NCBI RefSeq assembly: GCF_002846415.1
Contig: NZ_PJMX01000001.1
Coordinates: forward strand, 7,192,001 to 7,256,000
Origin: Streptomyces sp. TLI_146
Lineage (GTDB): Bacteria; Actinomycetota; Actinomycetes; Streptomycetales; Streptomycetaceae
Direction: 5' to 3'
Length of the DNA: 64,000 nucleotides
A program made the translations under genes and the position numbers. The stretch's first letter is position 1. Every line of letters begins with the position of its first letter. Below the pieces are notes generated by a model, which had not been told where the DNA came from, ran no database searches, and saw nothing but the letters and a program-made list of their open reading frames with translations. Positions 43,890-50,910 of the stretch are shown piece after piece.

Positions 43890-43927
43890 GCGAGAACCCC
43901 AGTTGATCTGGGGTTTTCTGCGTTTCT
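43866..43927. repeat. att-like direct repeat, left copy
   Basis: A 62-bp segment from within the tRNA-Leu T arm to TTTCTGCGTTTCT, repeated at 47780-47842. The left copy preserves the tRNA. Confidence 0.85.
43895..43918 (+). terminator. tRNA-Leu terminator
   Basis: AACCCCAG and CTGGGGTT (8-bp stem, TTGAT loop) are followed by TTCTG, a rho-independent terminator right behind the tRNA. The copy at 47806-47832 has an 11-bp stem. Confidence 0.8.
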
Positions 43928-43937
43928 GGGGTGTGGC

Positions 43938-43960
43938 GTGACCAATCGCGTGACCAACAG
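43938..43960. repeat. Direct repeat of two TGACCAA words, copy 1
   Basis: Two TGACCAA words and a terminal CAG, just inside the left att copy. Related copies lie at 47632-47653 and 50381-50402. The position by the ends of the island suggests integrase arm-binding sites. Confidence 0.55.
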
Positions 43961-43977
43961 CCCAGAGAGTTGCCTGG

Positions 43978-44340
43978 TCAGACCAGGGATGAGAGGCCGC
44001 GGCCCGCACCGGAGGCGGCGAGCTTGCGCGCCCCGTCCTTACGTGAGTGCCCGTAGCGGGCCATCGTGTAGCCACGGCGAGTGGTGCCGCACGTTAGCAG
44101 AGACCTCTACGGGGTTCTCCCCGGCCTCCAGATCGTTCGCGACCTTGCTGTGCCTCCAGTCGTGGATGCGGAAGTCGTCCGGCAGGTGCAGCCGGTTCCG
44201 GAGGGTGCGCGCACCGTGCGGATACCTTCTCGGGGTCCTGGGGGCCGCCTGCCTCACCCCTATAGGGCTTGAAGCCGTCCCGAGCGAACACCAGGTCCTG
44301 ATCCGCCCAGGCGGAGCCGAGCCGCTTCCGCTCGGGATCG
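43978..44340 (-). pseudogene. Tyrosine-integrase C-terminal remnant
   Basis: Joined over three frames the minus strand encodes ERKRLGSAWADQDLVFARDG, TLRNRLHLPDDFRIHDWRHS, VSANVRHHSP and TMARYGHSRKDGARKLAAS. The HDWRHS box with the conserved His-Arg pair, the later His, and Tyr in MARYGH match the catalytic residues of tyrosine recombinases. Frameshifts near 44083 and 44215 and loss of the N-terminal two thirds make it inactive. It ends TGA at 43978. Its closest partner is the 107-bp fragment at 47842-47948. Confidence 0.8.
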
Positions 44341-44476
44341 CGACGTGAACCGCGCCACGGTCGTCCAGCTCGACGCCTACCGCCCGGCCCCGGCCCCGGT
44401 GGATGCCCCCGCGCCGAAGCACCCGGAACCGCTCCCGAACCCTTCTTGGCGCTGCTCTGATCAGCTCGAACAAATC

Positions 44477-44513
44477 AACGAATGCCCCTGCCGAATCGGC
44501 AGGGGCATTCGTT
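44477..44513 (-). terminator. Strong terminator of the methyltransferase operon
   Basis: AACGAATGCCCCTGCCG (44477-44493) and its perfect complement (44497-44513) with AAT loop lie just after the methyltransferase stop. A 17-bp perfect stem is stronger than most in the window. Confidence 0.85.
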
Positions 44514-44522
44514 CGTTCGAGC

Positions 44523-45629
44523 CTATGGCCGGCTGATGACGTTGTTCGGGTCGTCCAGCCATACGCGTTGTCCGCTGCCATCGACCGACAGCCCGAATCG
44601 GGAACGGCCGGGCTTCCCTAGGTCATGCCAGTTGAGGAAGGCCGTCTGTACTTCGGCCCATAGGGCTCGGGGACCGTACTGCTCGACCTCGTATGTCTCC
44701 GCGCCGGGGGCGTATTCCACGGTTGCCCACGACTTCCGATCGTCGGAGAAGAACCACAGCGTGGCCTCTCCGCTGTCGTCGTCCGCATCGCACCATCGGT
44801 ACCAGGCGTCAGTGACACTCAGGCTCGTGAAGAACGCCGGATCGTCCTGGATGACGTTTTGCGGAGCGATTTCGGTCGTGCCCTTCTCCCCCTCCTCCTG
44901 GTGGTACAGCTCAGAGATCCGTCCCGCTCCGGCCCGGTGCGAGCGGTCCCACATGAAGGCGGGATAGCCGGAGAACCCGCCCTGCGCCTCGCCGTCCACC
45001 ACGTCGAGCGTGGCGTAGGAGCCGCTGAAGAAGCTACTGCCCCACGGGGTGACGATCCGTCCCGAGGGGCACTGCTCCAGCCAGGTTCGCGGGATCTCGC
45101 GCATGGTGCATGTACAGATGATTCGCCGGTACGGGGCACCTCCCGGGTATCCGTGGCGGCCGTCGCCGGCCACGACGGTTGGGCGGAACCCGGCGTGTTT
45201 CAGGTTCTGCCGTGCGAGGGCTGCCACTTCCGCGTCCACCTCCACGCTGAACACGTTGTGATCGCCCAATCGGTGGGAGAGCCAGGCCGCGTTGTAGCCG
45301 GTGCCCGTGCCGATCTCCAGCACGGTGTTGCCGTCTCGTACTTCGAGCAGGGCCAGCATTTCGAGCATGACCGACGGCATCGACGAGGACGACGTGGACA
45401 GTCGGAACGCCCCCTCCGGGGTCTCCTGTCCGTCGTTGACCTGAGTGACTACCGGCACGTCGCTGTAGACCAACTGCGCCCAGGCTTCGGGATCGGCGCT
45501 GATGTCGCCGCCCTCGAACACCTCGGGGACAAACAGAGACCGGTCCACCGAGGCGACGGTATGCCGCCATTCCTTGGGTAGAACGCTCTTGCTCTCCAGA
45601 CACTCGACGAGCTCTTGCTGGCTGGCCAT
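44523..45629 (-). CDS. Protein-L-isoaspartate O-methyltransferase homologue with C-terminal extension
   Basis: The 368-residue protein has the PIMT core: VTQVNDGQETP then STSSSSMPSVMLEML (78-92) in place of the usual active-site loop, and the SAM motif NTVLEIGTGTGYNAAWL (101-116). About 170 residues follow the core where canonical PIMTs stop near 210. Extended PIMT homologues methylate Asp in RiPP precursors (lanthipeptide, graspetide and imiditide types), leading to aspartimide or isoaspartate. The upstream gene encodes a 36-residue Asp/Lys-rich peptide only 6 nt away. No ATP-grasp or LanM gene is present, which favours a methyltransferase-only system, though a general repair enzyme is possible. 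Confidence 0.87.
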   Translation of the reverse strand: MASQQELVECLESKSVLPKEWRHTVASVDRSLFVPEVFEGGDISADPEAWAQLVYSDVPVVTQVNDGQETPEGAFRLSTSSSSMPSVMLEMLALLEVRDGNTVLEIGTGTGYNAAWLSHRLGDHNVFSVEVDAEVAALARQNLKHAGFRPTVVAGDGRHGYPGGAPYRRIICTCTMREIPRTWLEQCPSGRIVTPWGSSFFSGSYATLDVVDGEAQGGFSGYPAFMWDRSHRAGAGRISELYHQEEGEKGTTEIAPQNVIQDDPAFFTSLSVTDAWYRWCDADDDSGEATLWFFSDDRKSWATVEYAPGAETYEVEQYGPRALWAEVQTAFLNWHDLGKPGRSRFGLSVDGSGQRVWLDDPNNVISRP

Positions 45630-45635
45630 GGGCCC

Positions 45636-45746
45636 TCACTTCTTCGGCGGCTCGTACGGCTTGGTCGGCCCCGGCGGCCTGTCGCGGTGGCCGTCACTGT
45701 CGGAGGTGTCCGGCTTCCCGGAGTGGTCTCCGCCCTTCTTGCCCAT
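45636..45746 (-). CDS. 36-residue Lys/Asp-rich peptide, possible RiPP precursor
   Basis: The ORF begins ATG at 45746 with GAGG 8 nt upstream, and encodes MGKKGGDHSGKPDTSDSDG then HRDRPPGPTKPYEPPKK. Six Lys, two Arg, five Asp, six Pro and no Cys are present. Asp18-Gly19 is the step most prone to aspartimide formation. A GTG 22 codons upstream is in frame, so a longer leader is possible. It lies immediately before the PIMT homologue, so co-transcription is nearly certain. The modification is a hypothesis; the peptide could simply be an unrelated small protein. Confidence 0.6.
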   Translation of the reverse strand: MGKKGGDHSGKPDTSDSDGHRDRPPGPTKPYEPPKK

Positions 45747-45831
45747 GATGTCCTCACTCTCCTTATGGATGGGGTGGATGGGGGTGCAGCCCGCTCCCCG
45801 CCGGGACCTCACACCAGCAGGGAGCGGATGA

Positions 45832-45954
45832 TCAGGGGGTGAGCTTGCCGGTGGCGGTCAGAGTGATGATCAGAGCTGCTGTGCCCCAGCTGAGGAGAGC
45901 CAAAGTTCCGCCCCAGAAGGAACCGTCACGGATGATCTTCCAGCCCCTGTAATC
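45832..45954 (-). CDS. Short hydrophobic ORF, no canonical start
   Basis: A 40-codon open stretch reads DYRGWKIIRDGSFWGGTLAL then LSWGTAALIITLTATGKLTP, a probable single membrane helix. There is no ATG or GTG after the upstream stop; TTG inside the helix is the only option. It lies between the 88-residue gene and the peptide gene. It may be a real small protein with a changed start, or a remnant. Confidence 0.3.
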   Translation of the reverse strand, partial: DYRGWKIIRDGSFWGGTLALLSWGTAALIITLTATGKLTP

Positions 45955-45957
45955 GAC

Positions 45958-46224
45958 TCACCTCTCGCCCCTGATGGCGGCGGGGGCGCGCACGTTGCGG
46001 TTATGTCTGACCAGCGCTCTGAGCTGGATCAGCTCCCTGTCATTGGCGGCCCGAACGGCCACGGTACGGGTGTGCCAGCGAAGTCCCGAGGGACGAGTGA
46101 GGATCAGCTTCGTGCCGTGCTGCTCGTGGACCACGCCCACCATCTGACTGCCCCTGTCGAATACGGCCGTGCCGCGCTTCCAGTCCGCTACCGGGGCCGT
46201 TCCAGGCTCACGTGCGTTCGTCAT
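45958..46224 (-). CDS. 88-residue hypothetical protein
   Basis: The ORF begins MTNAREPGTAPVADWKRG and includes AVFDRGSQMVGVVHEQHGT and LTRPSGLRWHTRTVAVR. This is a small beta-rich protein of the type often found beside XRE or RiPP-like regulators in Streptomyces. No enzymatic motif is seen. GGAGC precedes the ATG. It sits between the XRE regulator and the peptide gene in the same orientation. Confidence 0.7.
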   Translation of the reverse strand: MTNAREPGTAPVADWKRGTAVFDRGSQMVGVVHEQHGTKLILTRPSGLRWHTRTVAVRAANDRELIQLRALVRHNRNVRAPAAIRGER

Positions 46225-46337
46225 GCTCCATGCCTCCGGGCCGCTTCATCTCTTGCGGATACCGTGCAGCCGGAAGCGAGCTCAGCCCAGGGACAGGGCG
46301 TGCGAGTGCTCAAATCAGGTAGGACGCAGTGTCCCAG

Positions 46338-47543
46338 TTAGCTCTCAATCTCCAAACGGATCGCCAGATCTCTGATGGGGGAACTACGGCGCCGCTCGCG
46401 CTCCCGCAGCTCCGCGATGAGGTGCCGGGATGTGGAGTGGTAGCGCATCCACTCAGGGGCTGTCTGTTCAGCAGCCAGTAGAGCCCTCGTAGCTTCTGGG
46501 GCACGGTTCATCTCCGCGTAGGCCAGAGCGCGGTCCAGATGATGCCGGGCGAGCCAAGTAGGCGGCAAACTAGCCGAGTTGGTGATGCGTCTGGCGTGGC
46601 TCAGAGCCTTGTCCGGCTTTCCCATGTCCACGTACGCGTTCACCGTCGCCACTCCGGCGTTCGTCGGTCCGAAGGGCGTCGCGTAGTCGAGTCGGTCAAC
46701 ACCGATGCGTGCGGCTGCCGCCGTGGCCAACGACAGCAGTTCTTCGGCCGTGTCGGTGCGCTCCGCCCGGACTGCGGCACTGGCGCCGCGAAGCAGAAGA
46801 ATCCCCCACAGCGACAGGTCGATCGGCGCCGACCTGAAACCGGGCTCGATGCGCTCCGCCATCCGGACTGCAACTTCTTCGGCATCCGTCACGCGCCCTT
46901 GCTTGGAAAAGATCCAAGAGAGCGACGAGACCCCGATGATTTCCAAGCGTGGATCGTCGGACTCCTTCGCGGCAGCCATGGACCGCTCCAGAGCCGTATA
47001 GGCAGCGTCCTCCTTGCCGAACGCGGTGAGCGTCGTGGCTGCCACCTGGTACGCCTCGGCAAGCACGCCGCAGGCCGCTGCACGATCGGCGCCCGTGTAC
47101 TCATGGACGGCGGCACGGGCATCGGCCAAAAGGGTCGGCAGCAGTGCGGTGATCTTCGTTAACTCACCCTGGCGACGGATCCGCTCGGTGCTTCGGATGC
47201 TGTCGCGAAGCTGGGCGACTGTAGGCGGCGACACCTCGTCAGGCTCACCGAGTCCTGGAAACCCCGATACCGGGGTGACTGCCTGCCTCAACGCGAGGAG
47301 GCTCGGCGGCTCTCCTCCGTCGCTCGGCTCCAACACCCTGGGCGCTCCGAGAAGTACAGACGTCTCCACGTCCAGCGCCCGCGCGAACTTGTTGAGCGTG
47401 CTCATTCGAGCCGTCATCCGCTGGTTCTGCTCCAGCTTCCGAACCGTATCCACGCTGAGCTGAGACTTCTCGGCAAGCTGCTCCTGAGTCATGCCACGAC
47501 GCATGCGCAGCTCGATCAGCCGGTCCCCAAGTGTTGTCGCCAT
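46338..47543 (-). CDS. XRE-family regulator with TPR-like C-terminal domain
   Basis: The 401-residue protein has an N-terminal HTH (LGDRLIELRMRRGMTQEQLA, then EKSQLSVDTVRKLEQNQRMT). The rest is helical repeat, as in regulators that sense peptides (AAYTALERSMAAAKESDD, LARHHLDRALAYAEMNRAPE). The ATG at 47543 begins MATTLGDRL; the longer frame upstream has no support. It likely controls the downstream minus-strand genes. Possibly a quorum-like regulator because the TPR domain usually binds short peptides, but no peptide has been shown here. Confidence 0.85.
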   Translation of the reverse strand: MATTLGDRLIELRMRRGMTQEQLAEKSQLSVDTVRKLEQNQRMTARMSTLNKFARALDVETSVLLGAPRVLEPSDGGEPPSLLALRQAVTPVSGFPGLGEPDEVSPPTVAQLRDSIRSTERIRRQGELTKITALLPTLLADARAAVHEYTGADRAAACGVLAEAYQVAATTLTAFGKEDAAYTALERSMAAAKESDDPRLEIIGVSSLSWIFSKQGRVTDAEEVAVRMAERIEPGFRSAPIDLSLWGILLLRGASAAVRAERTDTAEELLSLATAAAARIGVDRLDYATPFGPTNAGVATVNAYVDMGKPDKALSHARRITNSASLPPTWLARHHLDRALAYAEMNRAPEATRALLAAEQTAPEWMRYHSTSRHLIAELRERERRRSSPIRDLAIRLEIES

Positions 47544-47631
47544 GGCCCTGCCTGTCGGAAGAGTGAAGCGCCTCGGGACTACGGTACGCCGCACGGGCTT
47601 GGCCCGGACGCGCTCCAGTCCCGTTGACCAC

Positions 47632-47653
47632 GTGACCAACGCATGACCAACAG
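47632..47653. repeat. Direct repeat of two TGACCAA words, copy 2
   Basis: A 22-bp segment identical except for one base to 50381-50402, 127 bp from the right att-like copy. Confidence 0.6.
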
Positions 47654-47766
47654 CGGTCCGAAAGGGCCCGAAACAGGGTGAATGCATGACCAGCGGAAGC
47701 GGTCAACTCTGCGGTGTGTCGCGGGTCGTCGAGCAGGTCAGAGCTATAAAGTGCTGGTGTCTGAGT

Positions 47767-47806
47767 GTCCGAGTGGAGAGTTCAAGTCCCCCCTTCGGAC
47801 ACCAGC
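47767..47806 (+). pseudogene. Truncated tRNA-Leu remnant
   Basis: GTCCGAG (47767-47773) can pair with TTCGGAC, the discriminator and CCA follow, and the T-arm segment GTTCAAGTCC is present. The anticodon arm and most of the D and variable arms are missing. It is the tRNA half left at the right end of the element, perhaps with a recombined 5' end. Confidence 0.7.
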
Positions 47807-47842
47807 GAAAACCCCAGTTGATCTGGGGTTTTCTGCGTTTCT
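47780..47842. repeat. att-like direct repeat, right copy
   Basis: 63 bp that match 43866-43927 except for one T insertion and GAG to AAA. It contains the tRNA 3' end and the terminator, whose stem is longer here (11 bp). Confidence 0.85.
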
Positions 47843-48119
47843 CAGGGCCCTGGGAGCCGCCTGCCTCGCCTCGGTGGAGCTTGAAGCCGTCCCGGGCCAA
47901 CACCAGGTCCTGATCCGTCCGGGTGGAGCAGAGCCGCTTCCGCTCGGCCTCCTGCCGCTCCCTCTGCCACTTGAGTACGAACACGCAGTCGCGGACGCCG
48001 TAGCACTTGGGGCAGTGGACAGAGCCGCCGATGTGGGGCTGCCGGAAGAACTCCACGAGGTCCGCGTAGCGAGGATCGACCCACGCGACCACGGCTCAGG
48101 GGGGTCGAGGAAGCGGATG
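47842..48119 (-). pseudogene. Chimeric ORF of a CxxC protein and an integrase fragment
   Basis: From a GTG at 48092 the frame reads VDPRYADLVEFFRQPHIGGS and VHCPKCYGVRDCVFVLKW, a possible zinc-binding fragment with CPKC and a later Cys. From AERKRL onward it becomes the same integrase segment found at 44231-44338, then runs into the att-like repeat. The fusion implies recombination between related elements. Confidence 0.55.
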
Positions 48120-48130
48120 GCGACGCCCCG

Positions 48131-48153
48131 GCGCCGCAGCTCAGCTGCGGCGC
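48131..48153 (-). terminator. Hairpin after the small minus-strand genes
   Basis: GCGCCGCAGCT, one C, then its perfect complement AGCTGCGGCGC lie 9 bp after the stop of the 78-residue gene. The one-base loop makes it a very tight palindrome; it would open by two or three pairs in RNA. Confidence 0.6.
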
Positions 48154-48161
48154 AAGCTCAC

Positions 48162-48398
48162 TCATGACTGACCGGTGTGGTCGAGGCTCCCGAGCCGGAT
48201 CACCTCGGCGACTCTCTCGGCCAGGTATGCCGGGAGCTGACCCACCTCGACCCAAGCCGTCCCCTTGCGGCTGAGCATGGGCCGCAAGCGCGCCGTCCGA
48301 GTCGCCTCAGCCCCCATACCGTTCAGAGCTTCCCTGAGCGCGTCCGTGGCGTTCTGAGCGCGGTCCCAGGCATCGCGCCATTCCTGCATCTCCATCAT
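48162..48398 (-). CDS. 78-residue hypothetical protein
   Basis: Begins MMEMQEWRDAWDRAQNATDA and ends AERVAEVIRLGSLDHTGQS. Helical, with an aromatic AWVEVGQLPAYL segment. The ATG overlaps the upstream stop (TGATG); the second ATG one codon on is also possible. Unknown function; part of the DUF5753-linked small gene group. Confidence 0.65.
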   Translation of the reverse strand: MMEMQEWRDAWDRAQNATDALREALNGMGAEATRTARLRPMLSRKGTAWVEVGQLPAYLAERVAEVIRLGSLDHTGQS

Positions 48399-48607
48399 TT
48401 CCCCCGCTTCGCGTGGGGGTGATTGCGCACCTCTGCCGCAGCGTCGTACGCCGCACTCCACTTCTTCGCCGCCTTGGCTTCCCTGAGCTCCCTCACGAGA
48501 GCCACGCACACACCACAACCTTCCGCCGGGGTGCAGTCGTACAGATATGTCTCCACGGCTCCGGCCAACTCCACCGGCGGTTCCGGGTACTTGAGCGGAC
48601 TGGTCAT
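48395..48607 (-). CDS. 70-residue hypothetical protein with CxxC pair
   Basis: The ORF begins MTSPLKYPEPPVELAGAVET, contains CTPAEGCGVC and a helical C-terminus (RELREAKAAKKWSAAYDAAA). It overlaps the next gene by 4 bp. The Cys set could bind a metal or be a coincidence. Unknown function. Confidence 0.6.
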   Translation of the reverse strand: MTSPLKYPEPPVELAGAVETYLYDCTPAEGCGVCVALVRELREAKAAKKWSAAYDAAAEVRNHPHAKRGK

Positions 48608-48697
48608 GGCTTCCTCTCGTCGGCGTATTCGGTACCTGACGAGTGTCTGCCTGATGCCGCCTCCGGCCGGCCTTTATTGTCGTTGTGGGGTAAATGA

Positions 48698-49531
48698 TCA
48701 CGCACGGCAGTCTGCGGCCCACCGGCCGAGCAAGGCTCTGGCTTCGTCGCCGAACAATGCGTGACGCTCGTACATGCGGAAAACTTCGAGATGTTCCGCA
48801 ATATCCCTGGCGTCCTGGAAAACAATACGGCCGGTGAATGTCTCGACAGTCGCCAGCCGCTGGTCATAGACGGTGAAGGTGTTCATGGGCCCACGACCCA
48901 CAACTGTGCCTGTAGGGATGACCCCGATACGCACATTGGGCAGGTGGGAAATTGAGGCGAGCCGATCCATCTGGACGGCCATAGCCGCAGGCGGGACAAC
49001 GGCCCACCTGACAGCTTGTTCTGTCAGCAGGAACGTGAAATGTTTCGTGCTTTCGTAGAGGACTGCTTGCCGTTCCAGCTTCCTCGCGACCGTCTTGGTT
49101 GTGTCCACTGGGGAGTTACTTAGGCTGGCCCTGATGTATTCAGGTGTGGCGAGGAGTCCCGTCACCATCGCAGGCAGGAAGTAGCGGAGCGCCGAGGCTT
49201 CCCCTTCAAGGCTGGCCAGCTCGGCTTGTCGCTTCTCCAGCCCTCTTCGCCACGATGCCCGCTTACTTTGCCGCTCTGTATTGGCTAGCCGCGCCAGGGC
49301 AGTAACTTCGGCCAAGAGTTCGGGAGGCGCATCGAGGGCTCTGAGAATCAACTCAACATCGACAAGACCAGGGGTGACTCGACCAGTCTCGATATTGCTC
49401 AACTTGGTCTGAGAAATATTGCAGCGCCGAGCTAGCCAGACTTGAGTACGCCCGGCTCGCTTTCGCATGCTGCGGAGTGTTTCTGCTAGGTCAGCTTTCG
49501 ACTGGCCTAGCTGGTCAGGGTCGAGCGTCAA
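48698..49531 (-). CDS. XRE/DUF5753 family regulator
   Basis: The 277-residue protein has an N-terminal HTH (LAETLRSMRKRAGRTQVWLA, NISQTKLSNIETGR) and a DUF5753 domain with VTGLLATPEYIRASL and ERQAVL, then ISHLPNVRIGVIP. It resembles the DUF5753 regulators often paired with DUF397 or DUF6879 genes in Streptomyces. The pair partner overlaps by 17 bp upstream. Confidence 0.9.
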   Translation of the reverse strand: MTLDPDQLGQSKADLAETLRSMRKRAGRTQVWLARRCNISQTKLSNIETGRVTPGLVDVELILRALDAPPELLAEVTALARLANTERQSKRASWRRGLEKRQAELASLEGEASALRYFLPAMVTGLLATPEYIRASLSNSPVDTTKTVARKLERQAVLYESTKHFTFLLTEQAVRWAVVPPAAMAVQMDRLASISHLPNVRIGVIPTGTVVGRGPMNTFTVYDQRLATVETFTGRIVFQDARDIAEHLEVFRMYERHALFGDEARALLGRWAADCRA

Positions 49532-50045
49532 GGCCCCTCACGTACTCCTCGAAAGGTACTGCGTGCTCCCTGGCGACCCGCTTCCACTCCCGATAGGGGG
49601 TCGGATCACCTTCGTACGCTTCACGATTTATCTGAGTTCCGTCCGGGCGGAAGTTCAGGTGGACGATGCGGGAGTCGTCGAACATCCACCAGTCTCGGCC
49701 TGAGAGCGGCAACCCGAAGTCGTCAAGCGTCACATCCAAGATGCGAATGTCTTCCCCAGCGGAAATGTTTCCGGGGATGCCCCAGGCGAATTGATACAGC
49801 TGGTAGTCGGTGAGCGGCTGACGCACGATGCGGACACGTCCGATGCGCTTGCCGGATTCGATGTACCCACGCACTCGTTCGTGCCAACGGGCATTGTGGC
49901 CGGTGGGCTTGTCCTCACCGCGCAGGAAGCGGGCTACGTTCTCCTGCTCCTTGGGCATGGTGTACGTGGGCTGCGCCTCGAACCGCCACGCTTCGCGCTC
50001 GAAGGCGTCGAAGGAGCGGCGCCAGTCGTCACCATCCAAGAGCAC
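49515..50045 (-). CDS. DUF6879 family protein
   Basis: The 176-residue protein begins VLLDGDDWRRSFDAFEREAW. LPLSGRDWWMFDDSRIVHLNF and REAYEGDPTPYREWKRVARE are signature segments of DUF6879, small partners of DUF5753 regulators. The GTG start is 17 bp before the upstream stop, so it is probably coupled. Confidence 0.87.
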   Translation of the reverse strand: MLLDGDDWRRSFDAFEREAWRFEAQPTYTMPKEQENVARFLRGEDKPTGHNARWHERVRGYIESGKRIGRVRIVRQPLTDYQLYQFAWGIPGNISAGEDIRILDVTLDDFGLPLSGRDWWMFDDSRIVHLNFRPDGTQINREAYEGDPTPYREWKRVAREHAVPFEEYVRGLDARP

Positions 50046-50214
50046 GGACAGCCTCCCTCAGAACGTGCTCCGGGATCTCCACCAGTCCCTCGCCCGGGAG
50101 CGGAGTGAAGGCATGGGACACGTCACCCTGGACGACGATCGAACCGCTCTTGGTCCGGTAGACGTTCGGACAATCGGCGTCGTCACAGTTGGGTCCGCCG
50201 ACGCTGTCAGTTCC
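50029..50214 (-). pseudogene. Small Cys-containing ORF with frameshifted start
   Basis: An open stretch reads GGPNCDDADCPNVYRTKSGS and VVQGDVSHAFTPLPGEGLVE, a typical NCDDADCP-type companion of these regulators. It has no in-frame start: a stop 10 codons before the first Cys lies in this frame, while the only ATG (50225) is in another frame. A single-base change near codon 7 would restore it. It ends inside DUF6879. Confidence 0.5.
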
Positions 50215-50224
50215 TCACGCGCCA

Positions 50225-50754
50225 TGATTCCCCTTCTCGGGTGCAGGGGCGTTCCCTGTCGCCAGGAGGACGGTAGGCCGGGCCCGCATGCCAGGTCTAT
50301 GGCACTTCGTCAATATTCGTGTTGTCGGGTAGAGGATCTTGAGCACCCTGACCAGTCACGCGCACGTGAGGGTTGGCCACGCGACCAACGCATGACCAAC
50401 AGCGGGAGGCCCGGCACCCCTCGCGACTCCCGCTCCAGCCGGATGCGGTACACACGGACCAGGTTCGTGGTGAGCGGCTTCCTGACCGCCCCGATGTGCG
50501 TGACCCGCTGCCCGGCGCGGCGTATGCCATCGAAACAAGACCGTAGTGCCTGGTTCCGTTCGGTGGAAGATCCCTTTACCGGGTCTTCTGTGGCATTTGA
50601 GGCCTGCTTGAGGTTGGGCAGCGGCTGGAAAAATGAACCGCTCGGTAGGTATTCTTAGGTGTTCCATCGCGAGCCGCCGTTGTCCCCGCACCGTCGGCAC
50701 CGCCATCCCCGCCGTCACCCCCACCCCACCGAACACCTCGCAGGGGAGCAGTAC
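50225..50754. other. 530-bp stretch with no convincing gene
   Basis: It contains the third TGACCAA repeat, fragments with high coding skew but no recognised product, and an AT-rich run near 50625-50660. Nothing else could be supported. Confidence 0.5.
50381..50402. repeat. Direct repeat of two TGACCAA words, copy 3
   Basis: Matches copy 2 (47632-47653) at 21 of 22 positions. It may mark the right end of the island. Confidence 0.55.
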
Positions 50755-50910
50755 TTGAACGCCACAGCCACAGCCACAGCCACAGCCAGAGTCACAGCCG
50801 CAGCCACAGCCAGAGTCACAGCCGCAGCCGCAGTCGTCACCGCCATGGCCGAGCCCACCTGGGAACTCCTCGCGCGCGAAGTGCCGCGCGAGCTCCCGCT
50901 CGGCGCCTGA
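50755..50910 (+). CDS. 51-residue Ala/Thr-repeat small protein
   Basis: The TTG at 50755 is preceded by GGGGAG. The ORF encodes LNATATATATARVTAAATAR and so on, then MAEPTWELLAREVPRELPLG. The repeat part is built from 12 hexamers. The C-terminal 22 residues start with an ATG at 50844 and could be the true protein. Nothing is known of function. Confidence 0.4.
   Translation: MNATATATATARVTAAATARVTAAAAVVTAMAEPTWELLAREVPRELPLGA
50761..50832 (+). repeat. Tandem hexanucleotide repeat inside an ORF
   Basis: Twelve hexamers of the GCCACA type (GCCACA, GCCAGA, GTCACA, GCCGCA). A perfect 24-bp higher-order unit is repeated at 50779-50802 and 50803-50826. Variation in copy number would add or remove Ala-Thr pairs without a frameshift. 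Confidence 0.9.

Larger units (their letters stand above)
43866..47842. mobile_element. Decayed integrative element in the 3' end of tRNA-Leu
   Basis: Bases 43866-43927 (tRNA T arm to past the terminator) are repeated at 47780-47842 with one substitution and one inserted T, as attL- and attR-like ends. A tyrosine-integrase remnant lies just inside the left end, as usual for tRNA-targeted ICEs and prophages. The interior has lower GC and an XRE regulator. No replication or transfer gene remains. It is probably immobile. Confidence 0.75.
47843..50402. mobile_element. Possible outer part of the island
   Basis: A second copy of the integrase fragment marks its left side and the third TGACCAA-type repeat marks its right side. 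Between them are XRE/DUF5753, DUF6879 and small ORFs on the minus strand, and GC is lower than in flanks. No clear second att site was found, so the right end is uncertain by several hundred bases. Confidence 0.4.

Noticed and set aside
44345..44536. 63-residue plus-strand ORF starting VNRATVVQLDAY
   Set aside because: No ribosome site, overlaps a strong terminator, and no recognisable motif.
45636..45746. FxLD-type lanthipeptide or graspetide precursor
   Set aside because: No FxLD motif, no Cys, no PFGLR-type leader, and no lanthionine or ATP-grasp enzyme nearby.
47767..47806. A second functional tRNA
   Set aside because: No anticodon arm; cannot form a tRNA.
50761..50832. CRISPR array
   Set aside because: Units are six bases, no spacers and the run lies in an ORF.
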